Part shown: positions 9,101 to 17,197 of the stretch, piece after piece
Layout: every line of letters begins with the position of its first letter
Numbering within the stretch: position 1 is the first letter of the stretch
Position numbers and translations under genes: made by a program
Assembly (NCBI GenBank): GCA_003497625.1
Contig: DNNO01000020.1
Coordinates: 135,963-171,022, forward strand
DNA length: 35,060 nt
Source: Flavobacterium sp.
Lineage (GTDB): Bacteria > Bacteroidota > Bacteroidia > Flavobacteriales > Flavobacteriaceae
Direction: 5' to 3'
Notes under the pieces: model-generated
What the model was told of the DNA's origin: nothing
What the model saw: only the letters and a program-made list of their open reading frames with translations
Databases searched by the model: none

Positions 9101-9919
9101 ATGAATTTCAAATTTAAAATTATTGCAATCGCAATCTTAGCACTTGTAATATCTTGCGCTAAGAATCCGTTTACAGGAAAAAGCACAATGGCTTTAGTGC
9201 CAAATAGTGAAATTTTCCCATCTGCTTTTCAACAGTATAACCAATTTTTATCTGAAAACAAGGTAATTAAAGGTACTGCTGATGCTAAGAGAATCGAAAT
9301 AATCGGAACGAAAATCAAAACGGCTTCTGAAAGATGGTTAACAGCTAATGGTCATGCAGACTATTTAGATGGTTATGCTTGGGAATATAAATTGGTAGAC
9401 AGTAAAGAAGTAAATGCTTGGTGTATGCCTGGTGGAAAAATTGTTTTTTACACTGGAATTTTACCAATTTGTAAAGATGATGCAGGTATTGCTGCTGTAA
9501 TGGGACATGAAGTAGCTCACGCACTTGCGAACCATGGACAACAACGTATGAGCGCAGGATTGTTACAACAATTAGGTGCTGCTGGTACTCAATTAGCTGT
9601 AGGGAATAAAGATCCTCAAACGCAAGCTTTAATTATGCAAGCATATGGCGTAGGTTCTCAAGTAGGAGGAATGTTACCATTTAGTCGTGCTCATGAAAGC
9701 GAAGCTGATATGATTGGATTAACATTAATGGCAATTGCAGGTTATGACCCAATTAATGCAGTTAAAGTTTGGGAACGTATGGCGGCTAATTCAGGAGGTC
9801 AAGCGCCACCAGAAATTTTAAGTACACACCCAAGTAACCAGACACGTATTAATGAATTAACAGCTTTAATTCCTCAAGCAAAAGCGGAAGCAGCTAAGTT
9901 TGGCGTTACTTTCAAATAA
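9101..9919 (+). CDS. M48-family zinc metallopeptidase, lipoprotein
   Basis: A 272-residue periplasmic, lipid-anchored peptidase resembling LoiP/BepA-type M48 proteins. A type II signal peptide ends in the lipobox LVIS-C (Cys19) and is followed by KNPFTGKS, typical of this group. The zinc site is HEVAH (H136, E137, H140) with the third ligand in HESEAD (E201). In E. coli such peptidases clear misfolded outer-membrane proteins; the same role is inferred here. The residue after Cys19 is Ala and then Lys, without an acidic run, so the protein is probably retained facing the periplasm, unlike the acidic lipoproteins elsewhere in the window. Confidence 0.92.
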   Translation: MNFKFKIIAIAILALVISCAKNPFTGKSTMALVPNSEIFPSAFQQYNQFLSENKVIKGTADAKRIEIIGTKIKTASERWLTANGHADYLDGYAWEYKLVDSKEVNAWCMPGGKIVFYTGILPICKDDAGIAAVMGHEVAHALANHGQQRMSAGLLQQLGAAGTQLAVGNKDPQTQALIMQAYGVGSQVGGMLPFSRAHESEADMIGLTLMAIAGYDPINAVKVWERMAANSGGQAPPEILSTHPSNQTRINELTALIPQAKAEAAKFGVTFK

Positions 9920-9934
9920 TTAAAAAATTACTAT

Positions 9935-9942
9935 TATATTTG
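9935..9942 (+). promoter_or_regulatory. -7 box for the MFS transporter gene, abutting a hairpin
   Basis: TATATTTG ends exactly one base before the palindrome at 9943-9963, so the expected transcription start falls inside the hairpin of the preceding gene's terminator. No -33 TTG is apparent. Confidence 0.45.
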
Positions 9943-9967
9943 AATCCCGACATTGTCGGGATTTTTT
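9943..9967 (+). terminator. Terminator of the M48 peptidase gene
   Basis: A perfect 10-bp inverted repeat AATCCCGACA / TGTCGGGATT around a single T, followed by a T-tract (9962-9967). It lies within what would be the reading frame if translation of the next gene began at TTG 9940, which argues for the later ATG 9985. Confidence 0.8.
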
Positions 9968-9984
9968 ATTTTAAAATAATTGGT

Positions 9985-11274
9985 ATGCAAAAACTTCAAA
10001 AAGGAGATTCAAAACTTCTAAACGCTTGGGCATTTTACGATTGGGCAAATTCGGTTTATGCTTTGGTAATTTCCTCAACCATTTTTCCATTGTATTATGG
10101 CGCATTATTTCGTCAAAAAAATATTGAAGAAATTGTATTGTTTGGTTTTTCTGTAAGAAGTGAAGCTTTAATAAGTTATGTTACAGCATTAGGATTTCTA
10201 ATTATTGCTTTTATATCGCCATTATTATCTGGAATTGCCGATTATATGGGAAATAAGAAGTTTTTTCTAAAACTTTTTTGTTATGTAGGAGCTATTTCTT
10301 GTATGAGCTTATACTTTTTTTCGTTAGATACTGTAGTTTTAAGTTTGGTTTCGTATTTACTAGCGTTGATAGGTTTTTGGGGAAGTTTAGTATTCTATAA
10401 TTCCTATTTACCCGATATTGCTCACAAAGACCAACAAGATAAAATCAGTGCAAAAGGCTTCAGTTTAGGATACATTGGAAGTGTTGTTTTGTTGTTGATT
10501 TGTTTGGCGATGGTTATGTCAGTTGAAGATGCTCAAAAGTTACAAATGATGCAATATTCATTTCTTTTAGTAGGAGTCTGGTGGATAGGATTTAGTCAGT
10601 ACACTTACTACTATTTGCCGAATAATAAAAACGATAACAAACTGCATAAAAATGTAATTTTTAATGGCTTTAAAGAGTTGCAAAAAGTTTGGCAACAAAT
10701 AAAAGAATTAAAATCTTTACGACGTTATTTAGGAGCTTTCTTTGTGTACAGTATGGCAGTACAAACCATCATGATTATTGCCGCTTATTTTGGAGAAAAA
10801 GAAGTGCAATGGGGGGGCGATAGTAAACGAACAATGGGATTGATAGTTAGTATTTTATTGATTCAATTAATCGCGGTTTTAGGAGCTTGGTTAACATCTA
10901 AACTAGTTGCTAAGTTTGGAAATATTACAATTTTAATTGGTTTAAATTTCTCATGGATTTTGATTTGTACCTATGCTTATTTCGTAGTTACTCCAAATGA
11001 TTTTTATATCGCAGCTGCTTTCGTTGGATTAGTTATGGGAGGAATTCAATCTTTATCGCGTTCCACGTATTCTAAATTTATTCCAGAAGATACAAAAGAC
11101 ACCACTTCTTTTTTTAGTTTTTATGATGTAGCAGAAAAAATAGGTATTGTAATCGGAATGTTTACCTATGGTTATATCGCAGATGTAACGGGTAAAATTC
11201 AAAATGCCATCTTGTTTTTAATTTTATTTTTTGTTGTAGGATTACTTTTATTACTTAGAGTACCAAAAAAATAA
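9985..11274 (+). CDS. MFS transporter, UMF1 / Atg22-like family
   Basis: A 429-residue inner-membrane transporter with about 11-12 hydrophobic segments. The N-terminal LLNAWAFYDWANSVYALVIS is the hallmark of the unknown major facilitator (UMF1) family related to yeast vacuolar effluxer Atg22. A second conserved segment, GLVMGGIQSLSRSTYSKFIP, lies in the C-terminal half. Atg22 exports amino acids from the vacuole; no substrate is established for bacterial members. Start ATG 9985 was chosen because the longer frame from TTG 9940 would translate the terminator hairpin. It is followed by a separate promoter for the lipoprotein gene. Confidence 0.88.
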   Translation: MQKLQKGDSKLLNAWAFYDWANSVYALVISSTIFPLYYGALFRQKNIEEIVLFGFSVRSEALISYVTALGFLIIAFISPLLSGIADYMGNKKFFLKLFCYVGAISCMSLYFFSLDTVVLSLVSYLLALIGFWGSLVFYNSYLPDIAHKDQQDKISAKGFSLGYIGSVVLLLICLAMVMSVEDAQKLQMMQYSFLLVGVWWIGFSQYTYYYLPNNKNDNKLHKNVIFNGFKELQKVWQQIKELKSLRRYLGAFFVYSMAVQTIMIIAAYFGEKEVQWGGDSKRTMGLIVSILLIQLIAVLGAWLTSKLVAKFGNITILIGLNFSWILICTYAYFVVTPNDFYIAAAFVGLVMGGIQSLSRSTYSKFIPEDTKDTTSFFSFYDVAEKIGIVIGMFTYGYIADVTGKIQNAILFLILFFVVGLLLLLRVPKK

Positions 11275-11284
11275 AATATCTTTT

Positions 11285-11292
11285 TATATTTG
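11285..11292 (+). promoter_or_regulatory. -7 box for the lipoprotein gene at 11313
   Basis: TATATTTG, an exact consensus match 20 bases before the ATG. No -33 element is recognisable. Confidence 0.45.
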
Positions 11293-11312
11293 AAAACATT
11301 TAAAATTTAATT

Positions 11313-12029
11313 ATGAAAACTATAAAATCAATTCTAAAACTTTTAATTTTAACTTTAGCATTTACAACTGTTTCTTGTGATGATGAACCAGTTGACCCAG
11401 CGTTAGATCTTTCTAATGGAGGAGGTTCTGCTTCAGGTGATTATTGGCCTACTGCAATTAATAACGAATGGATAATGGAACGCGGTGGTGTTGAATTAGA
11501 TCCTATAAAAATAATTGGAACAGGAAATTTTGGTGGACAAACTTACTATAAATTTGCGCCTCAGTCAGGTTCAGGTTCAACTTCTTCAGGATCTGTAACT
11601 AATTGGTTAAATAAAAGCAATGGAGTTTATAAATTAAAAACGGATGATATTAATATCAATGTAGGTGGATTAACAGGAACCCAAACAGGGTACGAATTTG
11701 TTATTTTAAAAGATAATATTGCAGTTGGTCAATCATGGAACGGAACTTATACACAAACGACAACTTACACTGGAATTCCGTCAATTACATTAACTATAAA
11801 CTATACAGGAACAATTTTAGCTAAAAATGTTTCAGCTACAGTTGATGGTGAAACATATAATGATGTTATCAAAGTAAGTTTTGTTCAAAATACATCGATG
11901 CCAGGTGCGCCACCAACTACAATAAATTCTGAGTATTGGTTTGCAAAAGATGTGGGTGTTATTAAATCTATATCAAATGATTCTGGAACTATTTATGAAT
12001 CTATTTTAGTAGACTACACTCTTTTTTAA
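11313..12029 (+). CDS. Putative surface lipoprotein of unknown function
   Basis: 238 residues with a type II signal peptide ending TVS-C (Cys23). The mature start CDDEPVDP is acidic, like the lipoprotein export signals that direct Bacteroidota lipoproteins to the cell surface, so surface exposure is likely. A Gly/Ser-rich linker (NGGGSASGDYWPTAINNEW) leads to a beta-rich body with many Thr, Gly and aromatic residues and no Cys. I recognise no catalytic motif. The gene has its own promoter-like box and a strong terminator, so it is probably a single-gene unit. Confidence 0.85.
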   Translation: MKTIKSILKLLILTLAFTTVSCDDEPVDPALDLSNGGGSASGDYWPTAINNEWIMERGGVELDPIKIIGTGNFGGQTYYKFAPQSGSGSTSSGSVTNWLNKSNGVYKLKTDDININVGGLTGTQTGYEFVILKDNIAVGQSWNGTYTQTTTYTGIPSITLTINYTGTILAKNVSATVDGETYNDVIKVSFVQNTSMPGAPPTTINSEYWFAKDVGVIKSISNDSGTIYESILVDYTLF

Positions 12030-12051
12030 AAAAGCACTTAAATTATATACT

Positions 12052-12082
12052 AAATCCCGAACTAACACTTCGGGATTTTTTT
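12052..12082 (+). terminator. Terminator after the lipoprotein gene
   Basis: A 10-bp stem AAATCCCGAA / TTCGGGATTT (12052-12061 and 12069-12078) with a seven-base loop, followed by a T-tract to 12082. Confidence 0.87.
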
Positions 12083-12170
12083 ATGGCATACATCTTGAAC
12101 TATTACTTTTGAAATTGCTATTTAAATATATTTTATGATTTGATTATCAATAGAATAACGCTTTTATGCG

Positions 12171-12178
12171 TAATTTTG
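12171..12178 (+). promoter_or_regulatory. -7 box for lon
   Basis: TAATTTTG, an exact consensus match 49 bases before the preferred ATG 12228. The alternative ATG 12192 lies only 13 bases after it. Confidence 0.5.
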
Positions 12179-12227
12179 AATACTGTTTCAAATGATAATT
12201 ACTGACAAAAAGACCATAAATATTATT

Positions 12228-14690
12228 ATGCCGAATCAAAAAATACTAGCGCTTGACAATTTGTCACTTCAGGAAATGGATCCAGATTCAGAATTGATTC
12301 CATTAATGACGCCCGAGGATGAAGAAGAAATGAATAATGAGGCTCTGCCTGAAGATATTGCCATTTTACCTTTACGAAATACTGTTTTATTTCCTGGAGT
12401 TGTAATTCCAATTACCGCTGGACGAGATAAATCGATTAAATTAATCAACGATGCCAATGCCAAAGGAAAAATCATTGGTGTGGTGGCGCAAATTGATGAA
12501 AACGAAGAAGATCCATCACCAAGTGATGTGCATCATATTGGAACAGTTGCCCGTATCATGCGCGTTTTAAAAATGCCTGACGGAAATACAACCGTAATTC
12601 TTCAAGGTAAAAAACGTTTTGAAGTGGAATCTTTCACACAAGAGGAACCGTATTTAAAAGCTAAAATCAAGGAAGTTTCTGAAGAACGTCCTGATGATAA
12701 AAATGTGGAATTCAAAACGATTGTTGATGCAATTAAAGAATTAGCAATCCAAATTATCAAGGAAAGTCCAAATATCCCAACTGAAGCTACTTTTGCGATT
12801 AAAAACATAGAAAGTAATCCGTTTTTAATCAATTTTGTTTCTTCTAACATGAATCTTTCAGTTGAAGAAAAGCAAAAGTTATTATCGATTCCAAATTTAA
12901 AAGACAGAGCGCTTGAAACTTTGCGTTTCATGAACTTAGAGCTTCAAAAATTAGAAGTTCGCAACGATATTCAATCAAAAGTTCGTTTTGATTTAGACCA
13001 ACAACAACGCGAATATTTCTTACAGCAACAAATGAAAACCATTCAAGAAGAATTGGGTGGCGTTTCGTATGAAGCCGAAATTGAAGAAATGCGTGCCAAA
13101 GGTTTAAAGAAAAAATGGGACGATAAAACAGCTAAACATTTCGAAAAAGAGCTATCAAAATTGCAACGTACGAATCCAAATTCGCCTGATTTTGGAATCC
13201 AACGCAATTATATTGAGTTATTTTTAGAATTGCCTTGGAACGAATTTACCAAAGATAATTTCGATTTGAAACGTGCTCAAAAAATTCTAGATAGAGATCA
13301 TTACGGGTTAGAAGAAGTTAAAAAACGTATCATTGAACATTTAGCAGTTTTAAAATTGCGAAACGATATGAAATCGCCAATTCTTTGTTTATACGGACCT
13401 CCAGGTGTGGGTAAAACCTCAATTGGGAAGTCGGTAGCCGAAGCATTAGGTAGAGAATACATTAGAATGTCTCTAGGTGGTTTACGTGATGAAGCAGAAA
13501 TTCGAGGTCACAGAAAAACCTATATTGGTGCGATGCCAGGACGTATTCTTCAAAATATTAAAAAAGCAAAAACATCTAATCCAGTGTTTGTTTTAGATGA
13601 GATTGATAAATTATCTACGAGTCATAATGGTGATCCATCTTCGGCTTTGTTAGAAGTTTTAGATCCTGAACAAAACAAAGAATTCCATGATAATTTCTTG
13701 GAATTAGGCTACGATTTATCAAAAGTAATGTTCATTGCAACTTCCAATAGTTTATCTCCAATTCAACCAGCACTTCGTGACCGTATGGAAATCATCGAAA
13801 TGACAGGTTATACCATTGAAGAAAAAATCGAAATTGCTAAAACGCACTTATTACCAAAACAATTAAAAGAACACGGATTAACAACTAAAGATTTACAAAT
13901 TGGTAAAAAACAATTAGAAAAAATCGTAGTAGGTTACACACGTGAATCAGGTGTGCGTGGTTTAGAGAAAAAAATTGCTCAAGTAGTACGTCATGCAGCA
14001 AAATCAATTGCAATGGATGAAACTTATAACGTAAAAGTTTCCGATGCTGATATTTTAGAAGTATTAAAATCGCCACGAATGGAGCGCGATAAATACGAAA
14101 ATAATGATGTTGCAGGAGTTGTGACAGGTTTAGCTTGGACATCAGTTGGAGGTGATATTTTGTTTATTGAATCCTTAATTTCTAAAGGAAAAGGAGCCAT
14201 GACCATGACTGGGAATTTAGGAATTGTCATGAAAGAATCGGTTACGATTGCTTTAGAATACATTCGCGCTAACGCAGAATTTTTAGGTATTGATCCAGAA
14301 GTTTTAAATAATTATAACATTCATATTCACGTTCCAGAAGGCGCAACACCAAAAGACGGACCAAGTGCCGGAATCGCGATGTTAACTTCAATGGTTTCTT
14401 CATTCACACAAAAAAGAATCAAGAAAAATATTGCCATGACAGGTGAAATCACACTTCGTGGAAAAGTGTTACCGGTTGGTGGTATCAAAGAAAAAATCTT
14501 GGCTGCTAAAAGAGCGAATATCAAAGAAATCATTTTATGTAAAGAAAACAAACGTGATATTGAGGAAATCAAACCGGATTATATTGAAGGTTTAACGTTC
14601 CATTATGTTGATAAAATGAGTGAAGTTTTAGATATCGCCATTACAAATCAAAAGGTCAAAAACGCTAAAGTTTTAGAAACCAAAAAGTAA
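12228..14690 (+). CDS. lon: ATP-dependent Lon protease
   Basis: Cytoplasmic AAA+ serine protease that degrades misfolded and regulatory proteins. From ATG 12228 it has 820 residues; an upstream in-frame ATG (12192) would add 12 residues that do not resemble known Lon N-termini, whereas MPNQKILALDNLSLQE does. Order: N-terminal substrate domain opening with ILPLRNTVLFPGVVIP, coiled linker, AAA+ domain with Walker A GPPGVGKTS (from about 390) and Walker B VFVLDEIDKL, then the protease domain with catalytic Ser713 in DGPSAG and Lys756 in GGIKEK, matching the 43-residue spacing of the E. coli dyad. It ends with a strong terminator. I see no heat-shock CIRCE-like repeat upstream. Confidence 0.97.
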   Translation: MPNQKILALDNLSLQEMDPDSELIPLMTPEDEEEMNNEALPEDIAILPLRNTVLFPGVVIPITAGRDKSIKLINDANAKGKIIGVVAQIDENEEDPSPSDVHHIGTVARIMRVLKMPDGNTTVILQGKKRFEVESFTQEEPYLKAKIKEVSEERPDDKNVEFKTIVDAIKELAIQIIKESPNIPTEATFAIKNIESNPFLINFVSSNMNLSVEEKQKLLSIPNLKDRALETLRFMNLELQKLEVRNDIQSKVRFDLDQQQREYFLQQQMKTIQEELGGVSYEAEIEEMRAKGLKKKWDDKTAKHFEKELSKLQRTNPNSPDFGIQRNYIELFLELPWNEFTKDNFDLKRAQKILDRDHYGLEEVKKRIIEHLAVLKLRNDMKSPILCLYGPPGVGKTSIGKSVAEALGREYIRMSLGGLRDEAEIRGHRKTYIGAMPGRILQNIKKAKTSNPVFVLDEIDKLSTSHNGDPSSALLEVLDPEQNKEFHDNFLELGYDLSKVMFIATSNSLSPIQPALRDRMEIIEMTGYTIEEKIEIAKTHLLPKQLKEHGLTTKDLQIGKKQLEKIVVGYTRESGVRGLEKKIAQVVRHAAKSIAMDETYNVKVSDADILEVLKSPRMERDKYENNDVAGVVTGLAWTSVGGDILFIESLISKGKGAMTMTGNLGIVMKESVTIALEYIRANAEFLGIDPEVLNNYNIHIHVPEGATPKDGPSAGIAMLTSMVSSFTQKRIKKNIAMTGEITLRGKVLPVGGIKEKILAAKRANIKEIILCKENKRDIEEIKPDYIEGLTFHYVDKMSEVLDIAITNQKVKNAKVLETKK

Positions 14691-14711
14691 TTTCAATATG
14701 ATAACAATAGT

Positions 14712-14748
14712 AACTCTCAATAAATCACTTATTGAGAGTTCTTTTTTT
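14712..14748 (+). terminator. Terminator of lon
   Basis: A perfect 12-bp stem AACTCTCAATAA / TTATTGAGAGTT with loop ATCAC, then a T-tract (14742-14748). The end of the T-tract forms part of the TTTG used as the -33 element of the next promoter. Confidence 0.9.
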
Positions 14749-14777
14749 GTTTACTAACCGATATAATTTTATCTTCG
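14746..14777 (+). promoter_or_regulatory. Promoter of porQ
   Basis: TTTG (14746-14749), 20 bases, then TATCTTCG (14770-14777), one mismatch from TAnnTTTG. This is the best-spaced -33/-7 pair I found in the window. The porQ ATG is at 14811. Confidence 0.5.
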
Positions 14778-14810
14778 CAGTTGCGTTATAAGTAAGATTA
14801 ACACCAAAAA

Positions 14811-15830
14811 ATGCTAAGAAAACTCTTATTCCTTTTTTTATTACTGCTATCGGCTACAACATTTGGCCAAATAGGAGGTAAGAGTGTATATCAATTTTTA
14901 AACTTAGCGCAATCTCCAAGACAAGCTGCTTTAGGTGGAAAAACGGTAACTATAGTAGATTACGATGTAAATCAAGCGTTTTATAATCCAGCAACAATTA
15001 ATGCCGAAATGCACAATCGTTTATCGGCAAATTATGGAAGTTATTTTGGAGAAGTTTCCTACGGAACAGCCGCTTATGCGTATACTTACGACCGACATTT
15101 GCAAACGTTTCATGCCGGAATAAGTTATGTGAATTATGGAACTTTTGAAGGAAGAGACGAACTAGGTAATTTGACTTCCGATTTTACAGGTAGTGAAGCC
15201 GCATTATCTGTTGGATATGCATATAATATCCCTTGGACTGATATGTTTGTGGGCGCTAATGCTAAATTGATTTCATCCACTTTAGAAAGCTACAATTCTT
15301 GGGGAGCTGCAGTAGATTTAGGCTTTTTGTATGTGGATTACGATAATGATATTAATTACGGCTTAACGGTTCGAAATTTAGGATTTCAAATTAAACCTTA
15401 TCAGGATACGAATGAAAAATTACCTTTAGCCATTGACGCTGGAATTTCGCAATTAATGGAAAATGTTCCCATTCGTTGGCACATGACTTTTGAAAATTTA
15501 CAACAATGGAATATTGCTTTTTCAAATCCAAATAGGGCAGAAGGTAGCTTAGATGGAGGTTCTGAAGAAGAAAAAGTATCTTTTTTTAATAATGCTTTGC
15601 GACATGTGATTTTAGGTGCCGAATTATTCCCAGAAAAAGGTTTTAATATTCGATTGGGTTACAATTTTAGAAGAAGTGAAGAATTACGAATTTTAGAACA
15701 ACGTCATTTTTCTGGAATTTCTGTTGGTTTTGGTTTGCGATTTGGAAAAGTTAAATTTGATTATTCGTATTCCAGATATACAGTGGCAGCCAATACCAGT
15801 TTGTTTGGTTTGATGATTGATTTGGAGTAA
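14811..15830 (+). CDS. porQ: Type IX secretion system protein PorQ
   Basis: 339 residues. A Sec signal peptide ends near TTFG-Q. The mature N-terminus GGKSVYQFLNLAQSPRQAAL and the following DVNQAFYNPATIN segment are typical of PorQ, a predicted outer-membrane beta-barrel needed with PorU/PorV for export and attachment of type IX secretion cargo. The remaining sequence shows alternating beta-strand patterns and ends LFGLMIDLE, a plausible terminal barrel strand. It lies upstream of cmk, a common Bacteroidota arrangement, but here a 188-residue exported protein gene is placed between them. Its presence implies that the organism has a type IX system elsewhere. Confidence 0.9.
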   Translation: MLRKLLFLFLLLLSATTFGQIGGKSVYQFLNLAQSPRQAALGGKTVTIVDYDVNQAFYNPATINAEMHNRLSANYGSYFGEVSYGTAAYAYTYDRHLQTFHAGISYVNYGTFEGRDELGNLTSDFTGSEAALSVGYAYNIPWTDMFVGANAKLISSTLESYNSWGAAVDLGFLYVDYDNDINYGLTVRNLGFQIKPYQDTNEKLPLAIDAGISQLMENVPIRWHMTFENLQQWNIAFSNPNRAEGSLDGGSEEEKVSFFNNALRHVILGAELFPEKGFNIRLGYNFRRSEELRILEQRHFSGISVGFGLRFGKVKFDYSYSRYTVAANTSLFGLMIDLE

Positions 15831-15833
15831 AGA

Positions 15834-15855
15834 AGTAAAAAGTAAAAAGTGAAAA
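15834..15855 (+). repeat. Short tandem repeat at the start of the following gene
   Basis: AGTAAAA, AGTAAAA, AGTGAAAA in tandem. The third unit contains the GTG that serves as start codon of the next gene. Confidence 0.5.
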
Positions 15856-16415
15856 AGTTAATTAAAATTTTGATTTCTATAGTTTTTATTTGGACAAACA
15901 ATTGTTATTCCCAACAAAAAAATAATGAAAAGTTAGTTTTTAAAAATTCTGTAGAATACTCTATTGAAAGCGTTAGTAATGAATTAAATCCATTAATAAA
16001 GAAAATTAATATTCTTTTTAATGATGGTGATATTGATAGTATAACAATGAAAGGCTATCACTTATGTAAATCTACAATTAATCTGAATAAGCAATTTGTC
16101 AAAAATTTAGTTGAAGTTGATAATGAAATAAATTTAAAAAGTGGAACTGTAAAATATTTAGAAAATTGTGAAAAAATTCTTGATATTTTTATACTACCAG
16201 TTATTAGGTTTTTAAATTATTCTGAAGAAATTGATAGAAATAAAATTATTGAAGGAATTTCATTAATTGAGACTTCAGTGAAAGAAACCTCCGATTTAAG
16301 CCAATCACTCGATGAATTTTGTTTGAAATATAAGTTATCAAGAAGAATGAGTGATTTTGATAAAAATGAATTTAATGAGAAAATCGAAAAAATCAAGTCA
16401 GAATTAAAAAATTAA
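15849..16415 (+). CDS. Exported hypothetical protein between porQ and cmk
   Basis: 188 residues from a GTG start; no ATG exists near the N-terminus, and the GTG opens a convincing Sec signal peptide (MKKLIKILISIVFIW, then NNCYSQQ), with cleavage likely after CYSQ. The mature part is rich in Lys, Glu, Asn and Ile, predicted mostly helical, with no motif that I recognise. It is 18 bases after porQ and 21 bases before cmk, so it could be read from the porQ promoter. Codon use is more AT-rich than either neighbour, which hints at later insertion into an otherwise conserved pair. Confidence 0.75.
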   Translation: MKKLIKILISIVFIWTNNCYSQQKNNEKLVFKNSVEYSIESVSNELNPLIKKINILFNDGDIDSITMKGYHLCKSTINLNKQFVKNLVEVDNEINLKSGTVKYLENCEKILDIFILPVIRFLNYSEEIDRNKIIEGISLIETSVKETSDLSQSLDEFCLKYKLSRRMSDFDKNEFNEKIEKIKSELKN

Positions 16416-16421
16416 TTCACT

Positions 16422-16429
16422 TATTTTTG
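16422..16429 (+). promoter_or_regulatory. -7 box immediately before cmk
   Basis: TATTTTTG matches the consensus and ends only seven bases before the cmk ATG (16437), implying a very short or absent leader if used. Chance occurrence in AT-rich DNA is possible. Confidence 0.4.
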
Positions 16430-16436
16430 ATAATAT

Positions 16437-17120
16437 ATGAAAAAAATTACCATAGCAATAGACGGTTTTTCGTCAACAGGAAAAAGTACATTGGCTAAGC
16501 AATTGGCTGCAGCATTAGGTTACGTATATGTAGATACAGGTGCTATGTATCGCGCGGTGGCTTATTTTGCTATGCAACATAACTTGGTTTCTGAAACGCA
16601 TTTAGATGCAGCAGGTTTGGTTGCTCAATTACCTAATATCAATTTACGTTTTCAATTTAATCCGACTTTAGGATTTGCGGAAATGTATTTGAATAATGAA
16701 AACATCGAAACACCTATTCGAACGATTGAAGTTTCTCGTATGGTGAGTAAAGTGGCTGAGATTTCAGAAGTTCGTGCTAAATTAGTGGAGCAACAACAAA
16801 CGATGGGCAAAGACAAAGGCATTGTGATGGATGGAAGAGACATCGGAACCGTTGTTTTTCCTGATGCTGAGCTGAAATTATTCATGACAGCAAGTTCAAA
16901 AACCAGAGCGCAACGTCGTTTTGACGAATTAGTTGAAAAAGGACAACACATTACTTTCGAAGACGTGCTTCAAAACGTGGAAGAACGCGATTACATTGAT
17001 ACACACAGAGAAGATTCGCCTTTAGTTAAAGCTGACGATGCTATTGAAATTGATAATTCTTCGCTAAGTAAAAAAGAGCAGTTTGAGATTGTTTTGAATT
17101 TGGTTAAAGAGAAGTTGTAA
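16437..17120 (+). CDS. cmk: (d)CMP kinase (cytidylate kinase)
   Basis: Phosphorylates CMP and dCMP with ATP in the cytoplasm, recycling pyrimidine nucleotides. The 227-residue protein begins MKKITIAIDGFSSTGKST, holding the P-loop (GFSSTGKST, 10-18), followed by the CMP-binding YVDTGAMYRAVAYF segment and the DGRDIGTVVFPDA motif; RAQRRFDEL and EERDYIDTHREDSPL form the lid and base-specific region. Length is normal. The glycine-rich P-loop reads SSTG where many homologues have PAGSG; this SSTG form is usual in Bacteroidota. A REP-like fragment begins ten bases after the stop. Confidence 0.95.
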   Translation: MKKITIAIDGFSSTGKSTLAKQLAAALGYVYVDTGAMYRAVAYFAMQHNLVSETHLDAAGLVAQLPNINLRFQFNPTLGFAEMYLNNENIETPIRTIEVSRMVSKVAEISEVRAKLVEQQQTMGKDKGIVMDGRDIGTVVFPDAELKLFMTASSKTRAQRRFDELVEKGQHITFEDVLQNVEERDYIDTHREDSPLVKADDAIEIDNSSLSKKEQFEIVLNLVKEKL

Positions 17121-17129
17121 ATCCATTTT

Positions 17130-17154
17130 GTCATTTCGACGTAGGAGAAATCAC
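17130..17154 (+). repeat. REP-like dispersed repeat fragment
   Basis: The stretch beginning GTCATTTCGACGTAGGAGAA contains the inverted pair ATTTC / GAAAT. From memory it resembles a dispersed intergenic repeat common in flavobacterial genomes. It is the only copy I see in this window. Confidence 0.5.
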
Positions 17155-17184
17155 TTTAAAAGATTATTTTTAATAGTTAGCAAA

Positions 17185-17192
17185 TAGTTTTG
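17185..17192 (+). promoter_or_regulatory. -7 box before the interrupted membrane gene
   Basis: TAGTTTTG, a consensus match that ends five bases before the ATG at 17198. If used, the mRNA would be leaderless or nearly so. Confidence 0.35.
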
Positions 17193-17197
17193 AAAAA

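Noticed and set aside
9940-9984. Upstream TTG start adding 15 residues to the MFS transporter
   Set aside because: The extra codons are the terminator hairpin of the previous gene; the family's N-terminus begins after ATG 9985.
12192-12227. Earlier ATG for Lon
   Set aside because: The extra 12 residues do not resemble known Lon starts and would leave almost no leader after the -7 box.
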